Part shown: positions 56,425 through 64,000 of the stretch, one piece after another
Layout of the letters: each line of letters begins with the position of its first letter
Position numbering within the stretch: the first letter of the stretch is position 1
Origin: Cyanobacteriota bacterium
Lineage (GTDB): Bacteria > Cyanobacteriota > Cyanobacteriia > Cyanobacteriales > Microcoleaceae
DNA: 64,000 nt
Direction: 5' to 3'
NCBI GenBank assembly: GCA_025362325.1
Contig: JANYGO010000290.1
Coordinates: 1 to 64,000, forward strand
Position numbers and translations under genes: made by a program
The notes under the pieces: model-generated
Database searches by the model: none
Seen by the model: the letters and a program-made list of their open reading frames with translations, nothing else
What the model was told of the DNA's origin: nothing

Positions 56425-57867
56425 CTATTGCTGTGCTTCTACTGGACGTTGATCGGGAATGTGTTCTGCGGGTTCAGTTTCGATTGCAGGTTGATTGTCT
56501 AAACCTGGCACCGGCAGACTTAAATTCGGTCCTTGGCGGATAATTCTGCTGCCGAAATACATGGCACAAACAAACAAAAAGCTGTAGATAACAGCAAAGA
56601 AGCTCAGGGAAACTAAAACATTGCTAGCAGGGATTACTGATACAGCATCAGCAGTACGAATTTGCCCGTATAAAACCCACGGTTGTCTGCCGACACAGCG
56701 TACAATCCAACCCGATTCTACAGCAATATATCCCAGGGGAGCAGCTAATACCCAAGCCCGCATCAGCCAAGGTTGACTGCCGATATTTTCAGCAGCAAGT
56801 TTGCCCCGCATCCACTGAATTATACTGAACAACATCAAACCTACAAAGAAGAATCCAATGCCGGACATGATGCGGAAACAATAGTAGATTAAACCCACCA
56901 TCCGGGGTCTATCTTCAGGTTTCCATTCCTTCAAGCCGAGTACGGGTTCAGAGAGTTTTTGTTTGAATTCCAGAACGTATCCTAAGCCATTGGGAACCTT
57001 AATTTCCCAATCATTTTTTTGGGCTTTTTCATTAGGCAAAGCTAGCAAAGTCCAATCAGCAGATTCTCCGGCTGCTGAAGTTTCCCATTTAGCTTCGATT
57101 GCTGCTAATTTAGTGGGTTGATAGTGATAAACTTGTTCGGCGCTCAAATGTCCGATGTATATCTGCAAAGGTGCAACGGCGATTGCTGTGGCTATGGCAA
57201 TTTTTAGAGACTTGGAAAAAAAAGCTTCGTTGCGCTTATTCAGAATGTACCAAGCGCTAATGCCCCCAATCACAAACAGTGAAGTTTCCAGCGTCGCAAA
57301 AAACATATGAAGAATGCTGTTTAATGCGAACGGGTTCATAATTGCTTGAAAGTAATCGGTGACAATAAACTTGCCATTGACCATTTCTCCGCCCGCCGGA
57401 GTTTGCAGCCAAGAATTAGCGACTAAAATCCAAACTGTTGATAGGTTGGCGCCGAAGGCTACCATGACTGTAGCGAACAAATGAACTAGCGGGTGAACGC
57501 GCTCCCAACCAAACAGCATTATTCCTAAAAAGCCAGCTTCTAGCATAAATGCCATTGAAGCTTCAAATCCTAAAATGCTGCCAAAAAAGTCGCCTGTAGC
57601 TTCAGAAAATGGTGCCCAATTAGTACCAAATTGAAATTCCATCGGAATTCCTGAAGCTACACCAATCCCAAAATTGAGTACGTAGAGTTTAGACCAAAAA
57701 CGAGCGTGGTGGTAGTAGTCGGGATTGCGAGTTTTCAGCCACATTCCTTCGACAATTACCAGATAAATTCCCATTCCAGTAGTCAGAACTGGCCACAGCA
57801 TATGAAATATGGCGGTTAGCGCAAATTGCATCCGCGAGAGCGCCACGGTATTAGATAAGATATCCAT
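56425..57867 (-). CDS. cydA: Cytochrome bd quinol oxidase subunit I
   Basis: 480 residues, nine helices. ALTAIFHMLWPVLTTGMGIY contains the heme b595 ligand His19, SILGFEASMAFMLEAGFLGI the Glu cluster, and the haem b558 His lies in NSILHMFFATLE. The quinol (Q) loop before the later helices is moderate in length. GRQPWVLYGQIRTADAVS is the typical C-terminal signature. An alternative high-affinity oxidase of the thylakoid or plasma membrane. RBS AGGAG precedes the ATG (reads AAGGAGATAACG-ATG). Confidence 0.97.
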   Translation of the reverse strand: MDILSNTVALSRMQFALTAIFHMLWPVLTTGMGIYLVIVEGMWLKTRNPDYYHHARFWSKLYVLNFGIGVASGIPMEFQFGTNWAPFSEATGDFFGSILGFEASMAFMLEAGFLGIMLFGWERVHPLVHLFATVMVAFGANLSTVWILVANSWLQTPAGGEMVNGKFIVTDYFQAIMNPFALNSILHMFFATLETSLFVIGGISAWYILNKRNEAFFSKSLKIAIATAIAVAPLQIYIGHLSAEQVYHYQPTKLAAIEAKWETSAAGESADWTLLALPNEKAQKNDWEIKVPNGLGYVLEFKQKLSEPVLGLKEWKPEDRPRMVGLIYYCFRIMSGIGFFFVGLMLFSIIQWMRGKLAAENIGSQPWLMRAWVLAAPLGYIAVESGWIVRCVGRQPWVLYGQIRTADAVSVIPASNVLVSLSFFAVIYSFLFVCAMYFGSRIIRQGPNLSLPVPGLDNQPAIETEPAEHIPDQRPVEAQQ

Positions 57868-58213
57868 CGTTATCTCCTTGGGTCAGTTCAACAGAGGTGA
57901 GTTTGCACAAATTCCAAAATTGACACTGACAATGTAACGCAGAAATTTACATAGTGCAGAATGAAGCGACTTATCTTCATTAAAAATTAAGATTTGCTGT
58001 TTGTAATAGCCATTGAGCTAACTCATCTATTATGTACTCGCGTCGCCTTCAAATAGAAAACTTGCTCTAAATTTTTCTCTTCCTTTCTCCCTTTTGCGTT
58101 CTCTGCGCCCTCTGCGTTTAAGAAAAAATATCTCTATTGATACAGAGATATTTTGCGATCGCATCCCAGTTGCCCATCAGCGATCAAACGCAACTACAAA
58201 CAGGATTTATCAA
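57868..58213. other. Gap between cydA and the 58214 gene
   Basis: 346 bases: cydA promoter region, and at its right side the terminator hairpin of the leftward operon. No gene or RNA seen. Confidence 0.45.
58125..58154 (-). terminator. Terminator of the SafE/YtkA-like pair
   Basis: AAAATATCTCT, 8-base loop, AGAGATATTTT: an 11-bp perfect stem. Read leftward it runs into TTTTTTCTT, 60 bases after the 58214 stop. Confidence 0.85.
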
Positions 58214-58687
58214 TTACCTAACGGTGACAGTGTAATTCAGTTCAAACGGTTTAAAATTAGCTCCAGCTTTTGCTGTGCCGCTCAATTCAAGTTCGTAAAT
58301 ACCCGCTTTGGGAAACACGATATCAGCCCCGGGAATGCCTTGATATTTCTCGGCAGATATGGCTTTTAGAGGTGGCTGCATCAGCGGCTTATCCCCCTCT
58401 TTGTGCTCTTTTGGATAAACCGCTAATTTACAATTGCACTGCTCTAAAGGGATAATTTGACCGCCTCTGCGAGTCAGCGCAAACCACGCTCTCGCAGGCT
58501 GTCCGGCGCGGGGATTGTGGTTGGGTTCTAGGTGAAAAGTAGCAGCTACATCTCCGGAGACTTCGACTTCGTGCGCCAAAACTGCGATGGAGTTTAACTG
58601 CGGCGCAGTCGGAATAGCTGCTTCCACTAGCAATCCTAAAAAAACTAACAATCCCAAAATTTTACTTTTGTTTGACAGGCGAAACAT
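58214..58687 (-). CDS. Exported YtkA-like small protein
   Basis: 157 residues. Signal peptide to about residue 38 (SIAVLA-HEVEV), then a beta-sandwich: DVAATFHLEPNHNPRAGQPARAWFALTRRGG, LEQCNCKLAVYP, FPKAGIYELELSGTA. The pattern (His at the mature N-terminus, paired Cys) resembles YtkA/CopC-like periplasmic domains that bind copper or assist oxidases, but no ligand is proven. Its start overlaps the end of the SafE-type gene by 26 bases, so the two are translationally coupled. Confidence 0.65.
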   Translation of the reverse strand: MFRLSNKSKILGLLVFLGLLVEAAIPTAPQLNSIAVLAHEVEVSGDVAATFHLEPNHNPRAGQPARAWFALTRRGGQIIPLEQCNCKLAVYPKEHKEGDKPLMQPPLKAISAEKYQGIPGADIVFPKAGIYELELSGTAKAGANFKPFELNYTVTVR

Positions 58688-59867
58688 AGAACTTCTCCAG
58701 TGATAAAATTGACCAAAACAAGCGCGATCGCACTAACAAGACACCCAAGGCTATAATTCCCAACAGTAGCGCCCGCAATTGACTAACCGCCGTCCATTCA
58801 AAACCGCCGAGATAGTGGGAACCGATGAGTGTTGCGTGTACAGCGCACAGCAAGAAAGCTGGAACGCTTAACAGGTGAATTTGCCGCCACAGTTTGCCTA
58901 AATGATGCTGAATTCGATCGACACTGGTGACAGCAGCCGGTAGCATCAACAGCAGCGACAACATCCCAGCAACCATCCCCAACTGATGCTGCGGCACCAT
59001 GAAAGACACAGCATCAAAATTCCACTTCAGCGTATGATCCAGCAGATGAAACGTGTGGGCGACTGCTAGGACAAACGCACCCACACCCAAGGCGCGGCGG
59101 TAGCGCAGCAGTTGCGGCAAAAACTTGCTCGCCGGACGTGCCAACAGTGCTAGCATCAAGCACAACAGCGCTGCGTGGCCGGTAAAATCGACCATTTCAT
59201 CGGTTCGCAGCAGGGTAACAATGCCGATCGAAATTGTCACCCACCCACCCATCCGAAACAGTTGACTCCGCCTGTCCGCGCTCAATCTGCCAGCAAAAAA
59301 ACCCACTCCCAGCATAGTTGGCAGCGTGCCGAGTCCGAAGGCCAGCATCGTCGCCGCACCCAAAACCGGGTTTCCGGTTTCCGCTGCCTTAATCTGCGCC
59401 GCGTAGAGGAAACCGCAGGGAATCAAACCCCAAAGCAAACCCAAAGCCACCGGTACCCACCAGTGTTTTTGCGCCGAAAGCTTGTTCATTGCTTGTCCGA
59501 CTCGATCGTGCGACAGCGGGTGCAACAGCGGCAATCGCGGCAACCAATTTGGTTTAATTTGCACTACACCGAACCAAATCAGCATTGTACCTGTCAAAAG
59601 TGCGATCGCCCGCCGGAATTCGCTACCCGTACCAGCCATTTGTCCGCCAGCAATTAACACCGAACCCAGTCCGCCAATTCCAGCGCCCACTAAGCCGTAA
59701 GCAGCAATTCTGCCCAAATTCAGCAGCAAATGAAAGCGGAAAGTAGCTAATTTATCATTGCGGGAACTAGATAGCGAAAACGCTACTGTCAGCGGGCCAC
59801 ACATCCCCGCACAGTGACCGAAACTACCGAGAAATCCCAAAGTGCTAATTAGTAGCAGGTCTAGCAT
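58662..59867 (-). CDS. SafE/TauE-type membrane protein fused to a ferric-reductase-like domain
   Basis: 401 residues, about 11 helices. The first half is a sulfite-exporter/UreH-type domain: LGFLGSFGHCAGMCGPLTVAF (His-Cys-x3-Cys) and GLIPCGFLYAAQI. The second half (about 230-401) resembles a ferric-reductase/cytochrome b561 membrane domain with His in AHTFHLLDHTL and LLSVPAFLLCAVHATLIGS as likely haem ligands. Such proteins are tied to copper transport or cytochrome maturation (CcoS/CycZ-like). It leads the YtkA-like gene and lies upstream of cydAB, which suggests a link to oxidase metal supply; inference. Confidence 0.78.
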   Translation of the reverse strand: MLDLLLISTLGFLGSFGHCAGMCGPLTVAFSLSSSRNDKLATFRFHLLLNLGRIAAYGLVGAGIGGLGSVLIAGGQMAGTGSEFRRAIALLTGTMLIWFGVVQIKPNWLPRLPLLHPLSHDRVGQAMNKLSAQKHWWVPVALGLLWGLIPCGFLYAAQIKAAETGNPVLGAATMLAFGLGTLPTMLGVGFFAGRLSADRRSQLFRMGGWVTISIGIVTLLRTDEMVDFTGHAALLCLMLALLARPASKFLPQLLRYRRALGVGAFVLAVAHTFHLLDHTLKWNFDAVSFMVPQHQLGMVAGMLSLLLMLPAAVTSVDRIQHHLGKLWRQIHLLSVPAFLLCAVHATLIGSHYLGGFEWTAVSQLRALLLGIIALGVLLVRSRLFWSILSLEKFYVSPVKQK

Positions 59868-60038
59868 TTTGCTGTTTTTTTCCCAAACAACGCTATCAAG
59901 ATATTAACAATATTTGCTTTGGCTATTGCCCGCTGGTTTCTTGACTTTGTACAAATATTGATCTCAGTCGATCGCTTTGTCAAAAGACAGGTTGTCAAAC
60001 TTCTTTCCAATCTCACCCATATCAAAGTTCGTCGTTCA

Positions 60039-60126
60039 CTATCAACTATCAACTGTCAACTATCAACTGACAACTATCAACTGACAACTGTCAACTGACA
60101 ACTCTCAACTGTCAACTGACAACTGA
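60039..60126. repeat. Heptamer tandem array (CTATCAA/CTGTCAA/CTGACAA)
   Basis: About 12 units of 7 bases directly abut the stop codon of the LOG-family gene. Same class as the array at 6255-6282. Confidence 0.9.
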
Positions 60127-61194
60127 CTACTTTTGTTCTGGATGCGCTGCCGCTGGCGAAGCTGCACCCATTTGATTGATCGCAGCGATGAACTGATAAA
60201 GCCGCCCCGCATCCCGCTGGTTGAAGTGCAAAACTAGGCGCGGCAAATCGAAGGTTTCATCTGCGGCTTCGGCGGGGAAAGCTTTACTTTTTTCAATTTT
60301 TCCTGTTACCACAATATCGCTAAAATCAGTATTTAGCCGATCGACATTCTCATCAGAAAGTTGAGACTTCAATCGAAGTACCAGTTTTCCATCCACGTAG
60401 CGACAGGAGTGATAAACCAGATAAAAACTCGCGATCGCCTCGCAAGCCACATTTATATCGTCAGTAATCGTGTACAGGCTGCGATCGTCAGCAGAAATTA
60501 AACCTCTACCCCGCAATTGTTTTTGCACAAAAGTATTCCAATCGTGCCAATAATCGCCTCCCGGTCGATCGATCAAAACCAGAGGAGCGGGCCCAAACTT
60601 GCCAGTTTGAGTCAAAGTCAGACACTCAAAAGCCTCATCCAGAGTGCCGAAACCGCCGGGAAACAGAGCCAAAGCATCGCTTTCCCGGAGAAAAAATAAC
60701 TTGCGAGTGAAGAAGTATTTAAAATTGAGCAGTTTGGGATCGCCCGCAATGAAAGGATTAGAACCCTGCTCAAAAGGTAACTGAATGTTCAGCCCAAAAG
60801 AACGTTCGGCAGTCGCGCCCTCGTTCCCCGCTTGCATGATCCCCCCGCCGCCGCCAGTAATCACCATAAACCCCTGCTGGGCGATCGCCCGCCCAAAGTC
60901 TCTGGCCATCAAATATTCCGCCGATGTCGGCGACACTCTCGCCGAACCAAAAATTACAATTTTGCGAACGTGGCGGTAAGGATAAAACATCTGAAAAGCC
61001 TTTTCCATATCTCGCAGAGACGACGAGATAATTTTCCAGTCAAGGCGATCGAGTTCCTCTCCGGCCATTTGCACTATAGTAGAGAGCGATCGTTCGATCC
61101 ACTCAGAGTGCTTTAACATGGGCAGGCGATCGATCAACTTGATCGCTTCAGATTGGAATGACTCAAAATCTTGACCAGGCCCAGAAGGAATCAT
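60127..61194 (-). CDS. LOG-family (TIGR00730-like) Rossmann-fold protein
   Basis: 355 residues. Rossmann start RKIVIFGSARVSP, GFMVITGGGGGIMQAGNEGA and the signature FPGGFGTLDEAFECLT identify the family that includes LOG cytokinin phosphoribohydrolases. The first 80 residues are a helical extension and residues 280-355 an extra domain not in plant LOG, so nucleotide-5'-monophosphate hydrolysis is possible but unproven. Monocistronic. Confidence 0.88.
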   Translation of the reverse strand: MIPSGPGQDFESFQSEAIKLIDRLPMLKHSEWIERSLSTIVQMAGEELDRLDWKIISSSLRDMEKAFQMFYPYRHVRKIVIFGSARVSPTSAEYLMARDFGRAIAQQGFMVITGGGGGIMQAGNEGATAERSFGLNIQLPFEQGSNPFIAGDPKLLNFKYFFTRKLFFLRESDALALFPGGFGTLDEAFECLTLTQTGKFGPAPLVLIDRPGGDYWHDWNTFVQKQLRGRGLISADDRSLYTITDDINVACEAIASFYLVYHSCRYVDGKLVLRLKSQLSDENVDRLNTDFSDIVVTGKIEKSKAFPAEAADETFDLPRLVLHFNQRDAGRLYQFIAAINQMGAASPAAAHPEQK

Positions 61195-61385
61195 GAATTT
61201 TTCCGCAACGGTAACAATTTGTCAAATCATCAAAATTAAGGGGCAAAAGCCAAATTTAGAAGCTAATAGCCACCAGCAAATTGCGCTGCTAGCAACTAAT
61301 AACTTTTCTAGTAGCTTTGCCCCGGTTTTTAAGCGATGGCGGCTTTCGCGACAAAAAAAACAGCGCGAAACCCCTCGTAGTTCAG

Positions 61386-61709
61386 TTAAATGTACTTTTC
61401 CAGAGTGTTAGCCAGAGTAGTTTTCGGAACTGCCCCAACCACCATATCCACCCGCTGACCGCCCTTAAATATCATCAGCGTCGGAATGCTGCGGATACCG
61501 TATTGGCTGGCCACGTTAGGATTCTCGTCGGTATTAACTTTTACTACCTTCACCTGCCCTTCATATTGCTGGGCAATTTCGTCTACGACGGGCGCCACCA
61601 TCCGACAGGGCCCGCACCAGGGAGCCCAAAAATCCACTAGAACTGGAACTTCGCTATCGAGCACTTCCTGTTTAAAGGTAGAGTCGGTTACTTGCGCGGC
61701 TGCTGACAT
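61386..61709 (-). CDS. trxA: Thioredoxin
   Basis: 107 residues with the canonical active site [20 protein letters not shown], cis-Pro loop [10 protein letters not shown] and normal length. Reduces disulfides in the cytoplasm using electrons from ferredoxin- or NADPH-thioredoxin reductase. Lies downstream of guaB3 on the same strand, a common cyanobacterial order, though a terminator hairpin sits between. Confidence 0.97.
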   Translation of the reverse strand: MSAAAQVTDSTFKQEVLDSEVPVLVDFWAPWCGPCRMVAPVVDEIAQQYEGQVKVVKVNTDENPNVASQYGIRSIPTLMIFKGGQRVDMVVGAVPKTTLANTLEKYI

Positions 61710-62206
61710 CCCTAGCCATCCTTGTAAATACTATTTCTCGGATAACAAGTCTAGCAAAAAGTGTAACCACTTGCGTCAACGATTTTAAAAGAAAGAAGTT
61801 CGACAACGGATGTTGTAACGGATGTAACGCATTGAACGGATTGAAGGAAGAGGGCGCAAGACCTTCAGCACGGGGCGATCGGGTAGAACGCAGAATTAGA
61901 AATACTTTTAGCTCAAAACTTACAACTATTCCCCACTCACCCCCTCCCCACTCTCCCCGACAATCCGGAGCAAACAGCCTTAACCCCGTACCTAGTCAGT
62001 AAAGAGGAGCGACAGCGGTAAAAGAGGTCAAAAAGGAACCGCCCGAACAGTAGTCCGGGCGGAGTGTGGTGTGAGGAGTGAACGGAAACTTGTGTCTCCG
62101 CTTATTCTATTCTGACATCTCCTTCTCGATAATTCCACAACATTCTGTAAACTTCGAGACTCTTGAACAAATTTTGTCAAGATAGGCTAGTGTTTAGTCG
62201 GTAAAT
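61710..62206. other. Gap between guaB3 and trxA
   Basis: 497 bases with no gene. It holds a copy of the AGTTCGACAACGGATGTTGT repeat (61797-61845), C/T-rich CCCCTCCCCACTCTCCCC, the guaB3 terminator, and the trxA promoter (not identified). Confidence 0.55.
62039..62062 (-). terminator. guaB3 terminator
   Basis: CCGCCCG and CGGGCGG enclose 10 bases; read leftward the stem is followed by TTCCTTTTTG. It lies 145 bases after the guaB3 stop. Confidence 0.65.
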
Positions 62207-63370
62207 CTACTTACCCATGCCCAACTGCTGAGCTTTTTGATAAACTTTACCCTCAGTCAGCAGAGAAGGAGCAATTACCACTTCCACTTGCTGCATCTCC
62301 TTAATATCCTTAGCGCCCAAAGTACCCATGCTCGTTTTCAGAGCTCCGAGCAAGTTGTGCGTGCCATCATCTAGGAGAGCCGGCCCCCGCAAAATTTGCT
62401 CCACAGTCCCAGTAGTCCCCACGCGAATCCGAGTGCCGCGTGGCAAAACCGGGCTGGGAGTAGCCATCCCCCAGTGAAAGCCGCGGCCTGGAGCTTCGGC
62501 AGCCCTAGCAAAGGGCGAACCAATCATCACTCCATCGGCGCCGCAGGCAATGCACTTGCAGATATCGCCACCGGTAATTAAACCGCCGTCAGCAATCACC
62601 GACACGTATTTGCCTGTTTCGCGATAGTAGTCGTCCCGCGCGGCGGCGCAGTCTGCTACCGCTGTCGCTTGGGGAACGCCGACACCCAATACGCCCCTAG
62701 ATGTGCAAGCAGCACCCGGCCCGATGCCCACGAGAATGCCTGCGGCGCCAGTTTTCATTAAATTCATGGCGACTTCGTAGGTGACGCAGTTGCCCAAAAT
62801 TACTGGTATTGGCATCTCTTGACAGAATTGGGTCAAGTCTAAAGATACGATCGACTCTGGGGAAAGAAAAGCTGTCGAGACTACAGTTGCTTGCACAAAA
62901 AATATATCGGCTCCTGCTGCGGCAACTTTTAAGCCGTATTTGCTCGCACCGGCCGGTGTACCGCTGACAGCGGCAATCCCTCCTCCGGCTTTAATTTCTT
63001 TAATTCTCAGCTCGATTAATTCTGGCTTGATGGGTTCTGCATAGAGTTGCTGCATCAGGGACACAAATTCGTGGTTCCCGACATTCGCGATACGCTCTAA
63101 TATTGGCTGGGGGTCGGCATAGCGGGTTTGAATTCCTTCTAGGTTGAGCACGCCCATTGCTCCCAATTCCGATAGCAAAATCGCCATGCGGACATCGACT
63201 ACTCCGTCCATAGCGCTGGCGATAATCGGAATTTCTCGATCGATCCCGCCAATCTGCCACTTGGTATCTGCCAAACTCGGATCGAGAGTACGCAGTCCCG
63301 GTACAAGCGCGATTTCATCTATGCCGTAAGCTCTGCGGGCGCTTTTGCCCCGCCCAATTTCAATATTCAC
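62207..63370 (-). CDS. GuaB3-type IMP dehydrogenase-related protein
   Basis: 387 residues with an IMPDH TIM barrel but without CBS domains. IPIIASAMDGVVDVRMA, PVILGNCVTYEVAMNLMKTGAAGILVGIGPG, the catalytic loop ACTSRGVLGVG and VIADGGLITGGDICKCIACGADGVMIGSPFA are all present. Members convert IMP to XMP with NAD or a related reaction in purine metabolism. GuaB3 is a separate clade seen in actinobacteria and cyanobacteria. Confidence 0.95.
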   Translation of the reverse strand: MNIEIGRGKSARRAYGIDEIALVPGLRTLDPSLADTKWQIGGIDREIPIIASAMDGVVDVRMAILLSELGAMGVLNLEGIQTRYADPQPILERIANVGNHEFVSLMQQLYAEPIKPELIELRIKEIKAGGGIAAVSGTPAGASKYGLKVAAAGADIFFVQATVVSTAFLSPESIVSLDLTQFCQEMPIPVILGNCVTYEVAMNLMKTGAAGILVGIGPGAACTSRGVLGVGVPQATAVADCAAARDDYYRETGKYVSVIADGGLITGGDICKCIACGADGVMIGSPFARAAEAPGRGFHWGMATPSPVLPRGTRIRVGTTGTVEQILRGPALLDDGTHNLLGALKTSMGTLGAKDIKEMQQVEVVIAPSLLTEGKVYQKAQQLGMGK

Positions 63371-63480
63371 GCTGTTTCACTTCCACAATGTATTTAAATT
63401 AGACTAACAAAAAGTTAGCCGACCTGCGGGTAGCGATCGCACAACGGTGTTTAAAAAAGTTCAGCACTGAGTCTGATTTT

Positions 63481-64000
63481 ATGAAATCCAAGGGAATACT
63501 TTTCCTCAGCAACGGCCACGGGGAAGACGCGATCAACTGTCAAATTCTCAAAGCTTTGAGAGCATCTGGCGCGGATATTGATGTGGCTGCGATGCCGCTC
63601 GTAGGTGACGGGGCTGCTTACAGGCGATCGACCCTACCAATTATCGCGCCCACCAGTCAAATGCCATCTGGGGGAGTTTTTTACATGAATCCCCTGTATT
63701 TGCTCAAAGACGTTGGGGCGGGGCTAATTGCCTTGACTTGGCAGCAACTGCGGGCTGTTTGGACGCATGGACAGAGTTGCGATTTAGTGGTGGCGACTGG
63801 GGATATTGTCGCGGCAGGGTTCGCTTATGCCACAGGCCACCCCTATATAATTTTTCTGTCAGCTCATTCTAGTTATTACGAAGGGCGAGTCGATTTGGGT
63901 GTAATCTTGTGGCAGTTGCTTTGCTCACAGAAATGTGTGGCGGTTTTTACTAGAGATGCTTTGACTGCTGCTGACTTAAACCGACAGGGTTTAAAGAAAG
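63481..64000 (+). CDS. Lipid-A-disaccharide synthase-related protein (cut by right edge)
   Basis: The first 173 residues are in view: MKSKGILFLSNGHGEDAINC, then PLVGDGAAYRRSTLPIIAPTSQMPSGGVFY and DLVVATGDIVAAGFAYATGHPYIIFLSAHSSYY. This matches the LpxB-related GT-B family of cyanobacteria, which lacks a proven substrate. It starts 110 bases from the divergent guaB3 gene. The frame runs off the window. Confidence 0.85.
   Translation, partial: MKSKGILFLSNGHGEDAINCQILKALRASGADIDVAAMPLVGDGAAYRRSTLPIIAPTSQMPSGGVFYMNPLYLLKDVGAGLIALTWQQLRAVWTHGQSCDLVVATGDIVAAGFAYATGHPYIIFLSAHSSYYEGRVDLGVILWQLLCSQKCVAVFTRDALTAADLNRQGLKK

Noticed and set aside
59861-60052. 63-residue frame upstream of the SafE-type gene
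   Set aside because: Overlaps the SafE start, no ribosome site, no likeness to a protein.

Overview
The window is chromosomal DNA from a cyanobacterium, most likely a filamentous Oscillatoriales type (Microcoleus/Oscillatoria-like). The main evidence is the photosystem I pair psaA-psaB, a CO2-uptake NDH-1 operon (ndhF-ndhD-CO2 hydration protein), a fibrillin/PAP protein, a DUF3134 protein, GuaB3 next to thioredoxin, and abundant HIP1 octamers (GCGATCGC). Heptamer tandem arrays and palindromic intergenic repeats fill many gaps between genes. The genus is inference. No rRNA, tRNA or CRISPR array was seen.

Layout. 0-4.5 kb: a GMC oxidoreductase (cut by the left edge), a fasciclin protein and a yellow/royal-jelly-type protein form a leftward cluster, divergent from an SMP-30 lactonase and a DoxX protein. 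4.5-11 kb: a VOC protein, ilvC, a repeat-rich gap, an alpha/beta hydrolase and a large Ig-like/Pro-Ala repeat protein. 11.7-17.3 kb: a giant hybrid Ser/Thr kinase-AAA-GAF-histidine kinase. 17.4-25.7 kb: an amidase, a PilT-type ATPase followed by a KaiB-domain fusion protein, a thioredoxin-NHL protein, and an arsM plus His-tailed MFS pair. 25.7-32.7 kb: a repeat lipoprotein, a relic of an IS605-type tnpB 3' end, then psaA-psaB with a strong terminator.

33-38 kb is an accessory island: a PIN protein, a DUF4238 protein, a duplicated 64-residue gene, an XRE regulator, an unknown protein behind iteron-like repeats, a RelE-type toxin-antitoxin pair and an orphan HicB. 38-44 kb is the CO2-uptake NDH-1 operon with a secreted OB-fold protein inserted in it. 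44-50.8 kb: two glycosyltransferases, mraY, DUF3134, fibrillin and an aspartic protease. 51-60 kb: lytic transglycosylase, pepA, a histidine-kinase pseudogene fragment, cydBA, and a YtkA-like plus SafE-type membrane pair. 60-64 kb: a LOG protein, trxA, guaB3 and the start of an LpxB-related protein (cut by the right edge).

Photosynthesis and energy functions (PSI, NDH-1 CO2 uptake, bd oxidase) sit among signalling, cell-wall and stress genes. The most notable unexplained items are: the tnpB/omegaRNA-like relic placed between psaA and any upstream promoter; the arsM-MFS pair with 24 histidines in the transporter tail; the KaiB fusion behind a PilT ATPase; and a dispersed intergenic repeat that appears to have become coding sequence inside the ATPase domain of the giant kinase.
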